A stretch of 64,000 bases of DNA from Enterobacter hormaechei ATCC 49162 (GTDB taxonomy: Bacteria > Pseudomonadota > Gammaproteobacteria > Enterobacterales > Enterobacteriaceae): contig NZ_MKEQ01000001.1 in assembly GCF_001875655.1 (NCBI RefSeq), positions 434,001 through 498,000 of the forward strand, given 5' to 3'. The translations under genes were made by a program, and so were the position numbers. How positions within the stretch are numbered: the first letter of the stretch is position 1; the number at the start of each line of letters is the position of its first letter. This document shows, piece by piece, positions 35,540-43,305 of the stretch. The notes beneath the pieces are model-generated. The model worked only from the letters and a program-made list of their open reading frames with translations, was not told the origin of the DNA and searched no databases.

Positions 35540-36316
35540 ATGCTTCAACGGTTAGCAAAGAAAAAGGTGCTGTTACTCTCTGCTCTGATGGTTACAGGGC
35601 TGGTCAGGGCAGAGGAGTCGCTTCCGGATGTGGTGAAGCACTTCAGTGAACAGCAGGACATCAAAATCATCAAGAAAATTGACGCCCCCGGCGGCGCGCC
35701 AGCGTGGCTGGGGAAATATCAGGACATGGGCGTGACGCTCTTTCTGACGCCTGACGGAAAGCATGTGGTGTCTGGTTATCTTTATGATGAGAAGGGAACC
35801 AACCTCAGTGAGGCCTTTTTCCAGAAAGAGATCTACGCCCCGATGGGCCGCGAGATGTGGAAAAAGCTGAATGCGGCGCATCCGCTGAAAGAGGGTGCGG
35901 AGACTGCCCCGCGCAAAGTCTTTGTCTTTGCCGACCCGTTCTGCCCGTACTGCAAGCAGTTCTGGGCTGAAGCGCAGCCGTGGGTGACGGCCGGGAAGGT
36001 CCAGCTTAATACGCTGCTGGTCGCGTTTCTCAACCCGAACAGCGGGCGTAACGCCTCCGCGATCCTGAATGCGAAAGATCCGGTGTCGGCCTGGAAAGCG
36101 TATGAGCTGTCCGGCGGCAAAAAGCTGCCTAAGCCTGAAGGCGCGGCATCCCGGGAAACCGTTGCGATCCTGCAAAATCACCAGACGCTTATGGACAGTC
36201 TTGGCGCGAATGCCACACCGGCTATTTATTACCTGAATGAGCAAAACGAACTGCAACAGGTCGTGGGTATGCCAGACGCAAAACAGCTTGAGGCGATGTT
36301 CGGGCCGAAGCCATAA
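35540..36316 (+). CDS. dsbG: Thiol:disulfide interchange protein DsbG
   Basis: A 258-residue periplasmic protein (248 in E. coli) that keeps single cysteines reduced and rescues sulfenylated proteins, recharged by DsbD. A Sec signal covers about residues 1-24. A dimerisation domain follows (GKYQDMGVTLFLTPDGKHVVSGYLY), then a thioredoxin domain with the active site CPYC at residues 125-128 and the cis-proline loop NATPAIYY near 225. The motif VFADPFCPYCKQFW is the family signature and separates it from DsbC. It lies downstream of a sigma-factor gene, which may control it, and not next to ahpC as in E. coli. Confidence 0.9.
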   Translation: MLQRLAKKKVLLLSALMVTGLVRAEESLPDVVKHFSEQQDIKIIKKIDAPGGAPAWLGKYQDMGVTLFLTPDGKHVVSGYLYDEKGTNLSEAFFQKEIYAPMGREMWKKLNAAHPLKEGAETAPRKVFVFADPFCPYCKQFWAEAQPWVTAGKVQLNTLLVAFLNPNSGRNASAILNAKDPVSAWKAYELSGGKKLPKPEGAASRETVAILQNHQTLMDSLGANATPAIYYLNEQNELQQVVGMPDAKQLEAMFGPKP

Positions 36317-36320
36317 GAGA

Positions 36321-36347
36321 AAGGCAGAAACAGCGTGTTTCTGCCTT
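36321..36347. terminator. Bidirectional terminator between dsbG and digH
   Basis: AAGGCAGAAAC and GTTTCTGCCTT form a perfect 11-pair stem with a 5-base loop. T-rich sequence follows on both strands (TTCTT on plus, TCTCTT on minus), serving both convergent genes. Confidence 0.88.
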
Positions 36348-36354
36348 TTCTTCA

Positions 36355-37644
36355 TCAGCTCCCCCAGCGTCCACGCAGATAATTTACGGCCTCCTGCGTC
36401 TGGGGCTGATTAAGATAATCTTCGCGGAACAGGATGGTGCCTTTTACGTCTGGCAGTGAGTCGTTGAGATCGAGCTGTTTTTTCAGCTCCGGTACGCCGC
36501 CGTTTACCGTCCAGTCCGGCTCATTTCTGGAAGGCGCGCCCACTTTGTAGAGCGCGATCCCGATATACAGGCGGGTATGGGTCGGTTTCACCACGTCAGC
36601 CCACCATTTTGTCAGCACATCGTAGCGCGCTGCGTCGCGGGCGAAGGGCCAGTAGATCTGCGGCGCAATATAATCCAGTAAACCCTGCTGTACCCACTTA
36701 CGCGTATCAGCGTAGGACTCATCGTAGGCTGCGGCACCGCGCGTGTCCGAGCCTGCCGGATCGAAGGATCGGTTGCGCCAGACCCCCGCCGGGCTGACGC
36801 CAAATTCAACCTCAGGCTTTGCCTGCTTGATCGCCCTGGAGACCTGCACAATCAACTGCTGCGTATTGTGTCGACGCCAGTCCGCTTTTGACGCAAATCC
36901 CTCGCCATAGCGCCTGAAGGTCCAGGCATCATTCAGGGGGGACCCCGGCGTTTCGGTGTAAAAATAGTCGTCGAACTGAACGCCGTCGACAGGGTAGCGA
37001 TCCACCACTTCCATCACCACCTGGGTTATCCAGTCCCGCACCTCGGGAATGCCCGGGTCGAGAACAAAACGATCCCCCGAGGTGCGGATCCATTCCGGAT
37101 GCTGGACGTATACGCTGGAAGGATGAAGCGACGAGGTGCGGTTAAGCGCGGCGATGGTCGACGGCTTTGTGTTGGTGGAAACGCGGTACGGGTTAAACCA
37201 GGCATGCACCTTCATCCCTCGCTTATGCGCTTCATCCAGCATAAACTGGAGCGGATCGTAACCGGGATCTTCCCCGATAGTCCCCGTCAGGGTATCTGAC
37301 CACGGCAGTATTTTAGAGGCCCACAGCGCCGTACTGTCCGGTTTGACCTGGAAAAAGACGGTGTTGATCCCAAGGTTTTTCAGCTTATCGAGTTTGTCAG
37401 TCAGCGCCTTCTGCTGCTGGGCGATACGCTGCTCCGCGCTGCGGCCATTCACCGATGACACGGGAGGCCAGTCGAGACGCGAGACGGTCGCCAGCCAGAT
37501 CCCGCGCATGGGTTCGTTTGTCTGCTGTACAGGTTTCGCCTGCGGCAGCGGGGTAACGAGTGATTTAGGTGGTCTGGAGGTGCAACTTACCAGTAAAAGC
37601 GCGCAGCCAAGCAGCGCGCCAGTCCGTTTTACATGTCGCATCAT
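36355..37644 (-). CDS. digH: DigH-like glycoside-hydrolase lipoprotein (YddW family)
   Basis: A 429-residue protein of the GHL10 family, matching E. coli DigH (YddW, 439 residues), a divisome-associated hydrolase of denuded peptidoglycan strands. It has a lipoprotein signal (LLLVSC, Cys at about residue 18 from the chosen start). The catalytic barrel contains MRGIWLATVSRLDWPP near 45, KVHAWFNPYR near 145, VDGVQFDDYFY near 208 and VEFGVSPAGVWR near 267. I use the ATG at 37644, 7 bases after the VF530 stop and with GGAG upstream, rather than a 36-codon longer frame that would add a non-signal leader. Confidence 0.83.
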   Translation of the reverse strand: MMRHVKRTGALLGCALLLVSCTSRPPKSLVTPLPQAKPVQQTNEPMRGIWLATVSRLDWPPVSSVNGRSAEQRIAQQQKALTDKLDKLKNLGINTVFFQVKPDSTALWASKILPWSDTLTGTIGEDPGYDPLQFMLDEAHKRGMKVHAWFNPYRVSTNTKPSTIAALNRTSSLHPSSVYVQHPEWIRTSGDRFVLDPGIPEVRDWITQVVMEVVDRYPVDGVQFDDYFYTETPGSPLNDAWTFRRYGEGFASKADWRRHNTQQLIVQVSRAIKQAKPEVEFGVSPAGVWRNRSFDPAGSDTRGAAAYDESYADTRKWVQQGLLDYIAPQIYWPFARDAARYDVLTKWWADVVKPTHTRLYIGIALYKVGAPSRNEPDWTVNGGVPELKKQLDLNDSLPDVKGTILFREDYLNQPQTQEAVNYLRGRWGS

Positions 37645-37651
37645 TTGCGTG

Positions 37652-37939
37652 TTAGCTCCTGGGTGTCCGGCTATCCGTCCAGGGATTAAAGGCCGGTTCG
37701 TCCTGTTCCCCGTTACCGTCATCGTGAAGGGAGTCGAGGTAGAGGGCTTCAACTTCCGCCCGCGCCCATGGGGTACGGCGCAGGAACTTCAGACTCGATT
37801 TAACGCTCGGGTCCTTGCGAAAACAGTTGATTTTGATTCGGTTGCCCAGTTCATTCCAGCCATATCGCGCAACCAGCGCGTTAACCTGCATTTCGAGCGT
37901 TACGCCATGCAAAGGATCGTTGGAAATATGTGCTGTCAT
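37652..37939 (-). CDS. VF530 (DUF2132) family small protein
   Basis: A 95-residue basic protein. The opening [33 protein letters not shown]...[17 protein letters not shown] is the VF530 family signature, a small helical DNA-binding-like fold of unknown role. The last 25 residues are acidic and variable. It precedes digH by 7 bases and is probably co-transcribed with it. Confidence 0.85.
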   Translation of the reverse strand: MTAHISNDPLHGVTLEMQVNALVARYGWNELGNRIKINCFRKDPSVKSSLKFLRRTPWARAEVEALYLDSLHDDGNGEQDEPAFNPWTDSRTPRS

Positions 37940-38030
37940 AGGCGTCCGGTAGTCTCATTTTTTATGGGGATGTGATAAACGCTCAAAGGTTACAAGAAAG
38001 CAGGGGACGCGGCAATTTCAGCGTGAGGTT

Positions 38031-38051
38031 CTTCACCCGTGAAGGGTGAAG
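38031..38051. terminator. Hairpin between the decarboxylase gene and VF530
   Basis: CTTCACCC and GGGTGAAG form an 8-pair stem over GTGAA, 19 bases past the decarboxylase stop. No T-run follows on the minus strand, so termination is uncertain. Confidence 0.4.
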
Positions 38052-38069
38052 AGGATTTTCCGGTTAACG

Positions 38070-39551
38070 CTATTTTTTAAACAGTTCAGGCGCCCACGGC
38101 GTCGGGTCTACCTCCATAAATGGCGCACGCTCAAAGCGGGACTTCAGTGCCCAGGGCACCGTACAGTCGAAAATCGTTTTGCAGGTGATGCCGTTTCCAC
38201 GAATGGAGGGGCTGTAGTCCGGCGCCTGAGACGGATCGAGCTGGTGACCGCGGATCCCCGGCAGATGGGTGATGCTGACATCGCCCTGCATACGGGTGGT
38301 CATGGCCCACAAGATGTCGTCGCTGTCGAAAATATCCACGTCTTCGTCGACGAGAATAATGTTTTTAAGCTCGGAATAGGTGGCTAACGCGATGAGTGCC
38401 GCCTGACCCTGACGCCCTTCGTCAGAAGGCTGACGTTTTTTCACCTGCAATACGCCAAGGAATTTGCCGCCGCCAGCGGTGTGCGCATAGACGTTTTGCA
38501 GAAAACCGGGGATGGCTTCTTCCACCGCATTGCGGATGCTCGCCTCCGTTGGCAAACCGGCCAGCGTGGTGTGCTCTTCGCCCGGACCCACCAGGGTTTG
38601 CAGGATCGCCTGATGGCGCATCGTCACGGCCTTCACCTTGATCACCGGCAGCGAGGGGTTAGCCTCCCCGCAGTAGCCGGGAAATTCCGGCATGGCGTGC
38701 CCGGTGTGGGTATGCTGATCTTCTTCAACGCGCACGCCCGGCAGCAGTTCGCCTTCGATGATAATTTCCGCACGCGCTATCGCTTTTTCATTTACGGCTA
38801 CGCCCTGCACCAGCTCGACGGGGGCCTGACGTAACGCACCGGCGACACCCAGCTCGTTATAGCCGAAGGGCGTGGTCGGGGCTTCGAAACAGGCGCCAAT
38901 GTAGATAGCGGGATCGAGTCCCATATTGATCGTGACCGGCAACGGTTTTCCCGCCTCCTCGGCTTTCTTACGGAACACTTCAATATGGCGGCCCGCGGCA
39001 AGGAACATGGAAAGCTCATCGCGTTCCTGAACGCAGAGGCGGTGAATAGTGACATCGGTCAGTGACGCGTCTTCCGGATCGCTTGCCAGCACCAGCCCCA
39101 GACAGAAGAACGGACCGGCATCTATCGGCGTGTTGGTCGGTGCCGGAAGCAATTTACGCAGATCAAAGTCCGGATCTTCGGCATAAAACACCTGTTCCTG
39201 ACACGGCGCCTGGGTCGCCGGGACGACAACGGGAGCAATCGGGTTTTTCACGGCCTGGCCGACATGTTTTGCCAGTTCAGAGGGTTCGCAGCCCAGCAGG
39301 AGCGCCGCCCGCTCGCGGCTGGCGTGCATTCCGACCAGAATACGGGAGTCGGGATACCCCTTAATCGCGTTGAACATCATCGCCGGGCCGATGCGCGTTG
39401 GACGTTTTACCGTTCCGCCAGCACCAATGTGCCGGTACACACCCGCCAGTTCCGCGTCAGGATCGACCGGATGGCTGGTCTCAAGGTATTGACCTTCATG
39501 GCGTTTGAGCAGTTCGATAGCACTTCTGAGATCGTTGATGTGGTTTTCCAT
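38070..39551 (-). CDS. aroY: UbiD-family decarboxylase, protocatechuate/gallate type (AroY)
   Basis: A 493-residue prFMN-dependent decarboxylase. Recognisable blocks are GGTVKRPTRIGPAMMF (46-60), VGMHASRERAALLLG (73-87), PAPTNTPIDAGPFF (136-149), THRLCVQERDE-like text (169-179), TPFGYNELGVAGALRQ (227-242) with a metal-ligand Glu near 233, and TLAGLPTEASIRNAVEEAIPG near 325. These match what I recall of the Enterobacter/Klebsiella AroY and LpdC proteins, which turn protocatechuate into catechol and gallate into pyrogallol. The prenylated flavin must be supplied by a UbiX-type protein, and no such gene is near. The divergent LysR gene is the probable regulator. Exact substrate is inferred. Confidence 0.85.
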   Translation of the reverse strand: MENHINDLRSAIELLKRHEGQYLETSHPVDPDAELAGVYRHIGAGGTVKRPTRIGPAMMFNAIKGYPDSRILVGMHASRERAALLLGCEPSELAKHVGQAVKNPIAPVVVPATQAPCQEQVFYAEDPDFDLRKLLPAPTNTPIDAGPFFCLGLVLASDPEDASLTDVTIHRLCVQERDELSMFLAAGRHIEVFRKKAEEAGKPLPVTINMGLDPAIYIGACFEAPTTPFGYNELGVAGALRQAPVELVQGVAVNEKAIARAEIIIEGELLPGVRVEEDQHTHTGHAMPEFPGYCGEANPSLPVIKVKAVTMRHQAILQTLVGPGEEHTTLAGLPTEASIRNAVEEAIPGFLQNVYAHTAGGGKFLGVLQVKKRQPSDEGRQGQAALIALATYSELKNIILVDEDVDIFDSDDILWAMTTRMQGDVSITHLPGIRGHQLDPSQAPDYSPSIRGNGITCKTIFDCTVPWALKSRFERAPFMEVDPTPWAPELFKK

Positions 39552-39662
39552 ATTTTCCCCCTCGGATGAATGCTTCCATTCTTAACCGGACGAAGAGGGC
39601 TATCAATTGCATCATTTATGCTATTTTAATAAGAATTTTATTATCAATAATGAAGGCAGGGT

Positions 39663-40547
39663 ATGCAGTTTCGACTGATGCGCAATTTTATTGTGGTGGC
39701 TGAAGAGCTTCACATGCACCGGGCGGCGGAGCGTCTCAACATGGCGCAACCGGCGCTAAGCCAGCAGATAAAAACGCTTGAAGATCGTCTGGGAGTGATG
39801 CTCTTTAGCCGGGCGAATCGTCGCCTGACGCTGACGCCAGCCGGTGAAGCGTTTCTCAGTAAAGCCAGAGTTGCGATTCTTATGACCGATCAGGCGATTC
39901 TGGATGCCAGACAGACGGCCAGAGGGGAACAGGGCGTGCTGAATCTCGGCTGTGTTTCAAGTGCGATATTCGACAGTAAGCTGCCCGCCGCGCTGCGGCT
40001 TCTGCATGAGAAATGGCCCGCCATCACCTTGTCTATGATGACGGGGAACGTGCAAACCCTTTATAGCGCCGTGCAAAGCAATCAGCTGGATGTGGCCATT
40101 ATTCGTGCCCCGTTACCGCTGCTGCCTGACGATCTGCAAAGCCGTCCTTTCACAACGGAAAAAGCGGTGCTGGCCTTACCCCGTCAACACAGTCTGGCTG
40201 GCTCCGCCGCGCTGACGCTTGCGTCGGTTAAAGAGGAGAAGTGGATCGCCCTGCGCGACCCGGAGGGAATGGGGCTGGAGCAATATTTCTATGATGCCTG
40301 CCACAGCGCGGGCATACAGCCTGACGTGGTGCAAAATGCCACCGATGTCCCCACGGTGATAAGCCTTGTCTCGGCAGGGTTTGGCATCGCCATGCTACCG
40401 GCCTCAGCGAAGGCGATATGCGTAGAAAACGTCGTCTATGTGGATATTCTTGACCGACTCCGGGAGAGCGAGCTGACGCTGGTTTGCCACCGGATTATTC
40501 GCTCTGAGGTGCTGAAAAAATTGATGAGCATCCTCGATCATACCTGA
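39663..40547 (+). CDS. LysR-type regulator divergent from the AroY-like decarboxylase gene
   Basis: A 294-residue LysR protein of the CatM/BenM-like group, whose members often respond to aromatic acids. The helix-turn-helix is in LHMHRAAERLNMAQPALSQQIKTLEDRLGVMLFSRANRRLTLT (residues 16-58). The effector domain contains LNLGCVSSAIFDSKLPAALR near 95 and the late motif VSAGFGIAMLPAS near 240-252. It is divergent from the decarboxylase gene across a 111-base AT-rich region, the normal arrangement for activation of that gene by its substrate. Confidence 0.87.
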   Translation: MQFRLMRNFIVVAEELHMHRAAERLNMAQPALSQQIKTLEDRLGVMLFSRANRRLTLTPAGEAFLSKARVAILMTDQAILDARQTARGEQGVLNLGCVSSAIFDSKLPAALRLLHEKWPAITLSMMTGNVQTLYSAVQSNQLDVAIIRAPLPLLPDDLQSRPFTTEKAVLALPRQHSLAGSAALTLASVKEEKWIALRDPEGMGLEQYFYDACHSAGIQPDVVQNATDVPTVISLVSAGFGIAMLPASAKAICVENVVYVDILDRLRESELTLVCHRIIRSEVLKKLMSILDHT

Positions 40548-40565
40548 CGTCCGGCGGGGGACATC

Positions 40566-41543
40566 TTATTTTGCGTCACGGTTGGTATAGGTCACCGGAA
40601 CCCACGCATAGCCGTCCCGCTCACCTTTCGCCACATAGCCGATCCCGGGGAAAGGCAGATGTGGCGCCGCAATCAGATCTTTGTTTTTCACAAACTGAGC
40701 GAAAGCTGCGTTGCGTACCCGGGCGGCGCCGTCCTGATCCTCATCGTAAGCAATCGTCACGTTGGGCTGGGGGAACTGAACCGCGGCAACATGAATTATG
40801 TCGCCGACAAAAGTCATTTTTTCACCTTTGCTCTCCAGCGAGTAGAACGCGGAACCTGGAGTGTGTCCCGGGTGAACCGTACCGCTGATGCCCGGCAGAA
40901 GCTGTTCCGTGCCGGAGAAAGTCTTCACTTTTCCGGCATCCAGATAGGGCTTTAAGGTCTTGTGCGCAACGTCGAAGTAGTTCTGATCATAGCCAGACTT
41001 TTTCTGGTTCTCGTCGTTAAAGAAGAAATCGATATCCGGTTTGCCGACATACACCTGCGCGTGGGTAAACACGCGCTGACCGTCTTTGACCAGGCCGCCA
41101 GCGTGATCGGAGTGCGCATGGGTGATCAGGATATCGGTAATATCCTGCGGCCTGATGCCCTGCGTCGCCAGACTCTCAATCAGCCGCCCGCCTTTGCCGG
41201 GGCCGAAGAGCTGACCGGAACCGGTATCCACCAGAATTTTGTGGCCGGGGATGGCGATATAGAACGCGTTAATCGATGCTTCCACCGGATTGGCCTGGAA
41301 GTTTTTAGCCAGTAACGCATCGATATTTTCCGCCGTCGTCCGGCGCAGTAAGGCGTGCAGATCCTGCGGCACGCTGCCGTCCGTAAAGGCGGTGACAATC
41401 GTATCGCCAACCTGAACGTTGTAGCCGCCAGCCTGCTGTTTCACCACATGCTGCGGAACGCTGGCCACCGCGTGGATCGCTGGAAAGAATACAACTGAAC
41501 CGGTCAACAGGGTTGATATCGCAAGTTTTTTCACAGTAAACAT
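40566..41543 (-). CDS. Exported metallo-beta-lactamase-fold hydrolase
   Basis: A 325-residue protein with a Sec signal of about 24 residues. The zinc site is complete: HAHSDHAGG near 133-141, the His in GTVHPGHTPGS near 220, the Asp in FVGDIIH near 246 and a final His in AAPHLPFPG near 293. It resembles the quorum-quenching lactonase/MBL hydrolase group that carries a leader peptide, but the substrate is unknown. I use the ATG at 41543, which has GGAG seven bases upstream and opens directly into the signal peptide; a 27-codon longer frame lacks both. It follows the SDR gene in the same direction after 107 bases. Confidence 0.82.
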   Translation of the reverse strand: MFTVKKLAISTLLTGSVVFFPAIHAVASVPQHVVKQQAGGYNVQVGDTIVTAFTDGSVPQDLHALLRRTTAENIDALLAKNFQANPVEASINAFYIAIPGHKILVDTGSGQLFGPGKGGRLIESLATQGIRPQDITDILITHAHSDHAGGLVKDGQRVFTHAQVYVGKPDIDFFFNDENQKKSGYDQNYFDVAHKTLKPYLDAGKVKTFSGTEQLLPGISGTVHPGHTPGSAFYSLESKGEKMTFVGDIIHVAAVQFPQPNVTIAYDEDQDGAARVRNAAFAQFVKNKDLIAAPHLPFPGIGYVAKGERDGYAWVPVTYTNRDAK

Positions 41544-41613
41544 GATGGGCTCCTCAATAGTAAGTTCATCATAGTTCAATTGCGATTTTTGAGAACAGCC
41601 GGGGAGTGAATGT

Positions 41614-41638
41614 GACCTATCCATGAAATGGATAGGTC
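41614..41638. other. Perfect 25-base inverted repeat between the SDR and MBL genes
   Basis: GACCTATCCAT and ATGGATAGGTC are 11-base perfect complements around GAA. It lies 12 bases past the SDR stop and 70 bases before the MBL start. There is no T-run, so it may be an operator, or a stabilising hairpin on the SDR mRNA. Confidence 0.5.
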
Positions 41639-41650
41639 TGAGAGGATGCG

Positions 41651-42535
41651 TTACAGCACGCCGGTACCGCCGTCAGAGCACCACACTTGCCCGGAGGCGT
41701 ATGAGCAGGCATCGGAGGCAAACAGCACATACAGCGGTGCGATTTCAACCGGCTGGCCCGGTCGGCCCAGGGGAGTGTCTTCCCCGAACTTCTGAACTTT
41801 GGACTGAGGCTGACCGCCGCTGGACTGAAGCGGTGTCCAGTACGGACCCGGCGCGACGGCATTCACCCGGATGCCACGCGGCCCCAACTGCTGGGCCAGA
41901 GACTTGGTGAAGGCCACATTACAGGCTTTGGTTTGCGCATAGTCCACCAGGATCGCGCTCGGTTTAAACGCCTGCACGGACGTGGTGTTGATGATCACGG
42001 CGCCTTCCTGCAAATGGCGCAGCGCGGCTTTCGTGATCCAGAAGGGCGCATAGACGTTGGTCTTAAACGTCGCGTCGAAATCTGCCGTGGTGAGATCGTC
42101 GATTGATTCGCAGTACTGCTGGCGTCCGGCGTTATTCACAAGGATATCCAGACCACCCAGTTCGGCGACGGCTTTTTCCACCAGCGTATCGCAGAACGAC
42201 TCCACGCGAATGTCGCCGGGAATGGCGACCGCTTTACGGCCTTCGGCCTGAATCAGCGCAATGACCGATGCCGCATCGGACTCTTCTTCCGGCAGATAAC
42301 CAATAGCGACATCTGCACCTTCACGGGCATAGGCGATGGCGACCGCGCGACCAATACCGGAATCACCGCCAGTAATCAGCGCTTTTTTTCCTGCCAGCTT
42401 TCCCGACCCGATATAACTTGTTTCACCATGATCCGGTATTGGCTTCATTTCCGATGCCAGCCCGGGGGCCATTTGCGGTTGTTCAGCAAACGGTGGACGA
42501 GGGTAATGCAGCGTGTGATTATTTCCTGTAGACAT
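41651..42535 (-). CDS. Short-chain dehydrogenase/reductase (YghA/general-stress type)
   Basis: A 294-residue SDR with the long Pro-rich N-terminal extension (about 45 residues) typical of the YghA and Bacillus YdaD/YhdF group. The cofactor motif is TGGDSGIGRAVAIAYAREGADVAI near 55-78, then NNAGRQQY near 138 and DYAQTKA (catalytic Tyr and Lys) near 202-208, with VAPGPYWTPLQ after it. Members use NADP and act on aldehydes or sugars and are often stress-induced. It is a homologue of E. coli YghA (also about 294 residues), but orthology is uncertain. Confidence 0.85.
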   Translation of the reverse strand: MSTGNNHTLHYPRPPFAEQPQMAPGLASEMKPIPDHGETSYIGSGKLAGKKALITGGDSGIGRAVAIAYAREGADVAIGYLPEEESDAASVIALIQAEGRKAVAIPGDIRVESFCDTLVEKAVAELGGLDILVNNAGRQQYCESIDDLTTADFDATFKTNVYAPFWITKAALRHLQEGAVIINTTSVQAFKPSAILVDYAQTKACNVAFTKSLAQQLGPRGIRVNAVAPGPYWTPLQSSGGQPQSKVQKFGEDTPLGRPGQPVEIAPLYVLFASDACSYASGQVWCSDGGTGVL

Positions 42536-42646
42536 ACCGGCCTCCTTATATAGTGAATTCCAAGATTAGTCGTTAATTAAACGCAAGCGGGCAAAATTGA
42601 CAAATTCAGACAAATCTATATTCCATTCGCGGCGGTAAAATATTTC

Positions 42647-43174
42647 TTAAGCCAGCATGTAATACCAGAAAAGGGCGACTTCATCTTTTTCCGGCAGGGC
42701 GTTGTAAAGATAGCGATCGTACCCACCCAGAATAAACCCATAGTGACGATAGAACAGACAGGCTGAAACATTGACGTTCTGCGTCTCCAGCCGCAACCCG
42801 GGTGCATTGAGGCTTCGTGCCCAGACGTGGGTGGCGGACATCAGCCTGTGCGCCGCACCCGTTCGGCGTTTTGACCGCTCCACCGCAATGTAATCCACCG
42901 AGATAAATTTATTCCAGTTGCAGGACGCGGTAATAAAACCGGCGATTTCACCGTCATCCGTTTCAGCGATAAGAAATATTGAATTTGGATTAACACAATG
43001 ATTTTCCAGCGTCTGGAGATCAAGCTCATAGGTTTTAAGATAAGGCTCGGTCAGCGCCTCGATATGCAAGTCGCCATTAATAAACGGCTCTCTGGCAATC
43101 TCATCAACCATGAAAGAAAAATCACAACATTCAAGACGGGCGAGGTCGGTGCTTAATCCTTTTCGAATATGCAT
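42647..43174 (-). CDS. GNAT acetyltransferase, streptothricin-acetyltransferase-like
   Basis: A 175-residue GNAT enzyme. The acetyl-CoA binding loop is VERSKRRTGAAHRLM near 112-126. The C-terminal part reads LRLETQNVNVSACLFYRHYGFILGGYDRYLYN then DEVALFWYYML, and this LETQNxNxxACxFYxxxGFxLGG...EVALYWY pattern is that of the SatA/Sat-4 streptothricin acetyltransferases. Substrate identity is inference and needs testing, since chromosomal relatives may have another role. I start at the ATG at 43174 with GGAAT upstream; the 22-codon longer frame has no ribosome site. Confidence 0.65.
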   Translation of the reverse strand: MHIRKGLSTDLARLECCDFSFMVDEIAREPFINGDLHIEALTEPYLKTYELDLQTLENHCVNPNSIFLIAETDDGEIAGFITASCNWNKFISVDYIAVERSKRRTGAAHRLMSATHVWARSLNAPGLRLETQNVNVSACLFYRHYGFILGGYDRYLYNALPEKDEVALFWYYMLA

Positions 43175-43305
43175 AGTATTCCTTAAGTGGGAGTTATAAA
43201 TAGATGATAGACGAAGCGGTATACCCTGCTGGCATAACACTCTGTTGATCCTGGTCTAAGCTTGTATTTCGTTCCGCGTAAAATGTGGTCATTCGAGGAC
43301 AATGA

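Noticed and set aside
37645..37752. A 36-codon N-terminal extension of digH
   Set aside because: It overlaps VF530, and the extra residues would bury the lipoprotein signal; the ATG at 37644 exposes it.
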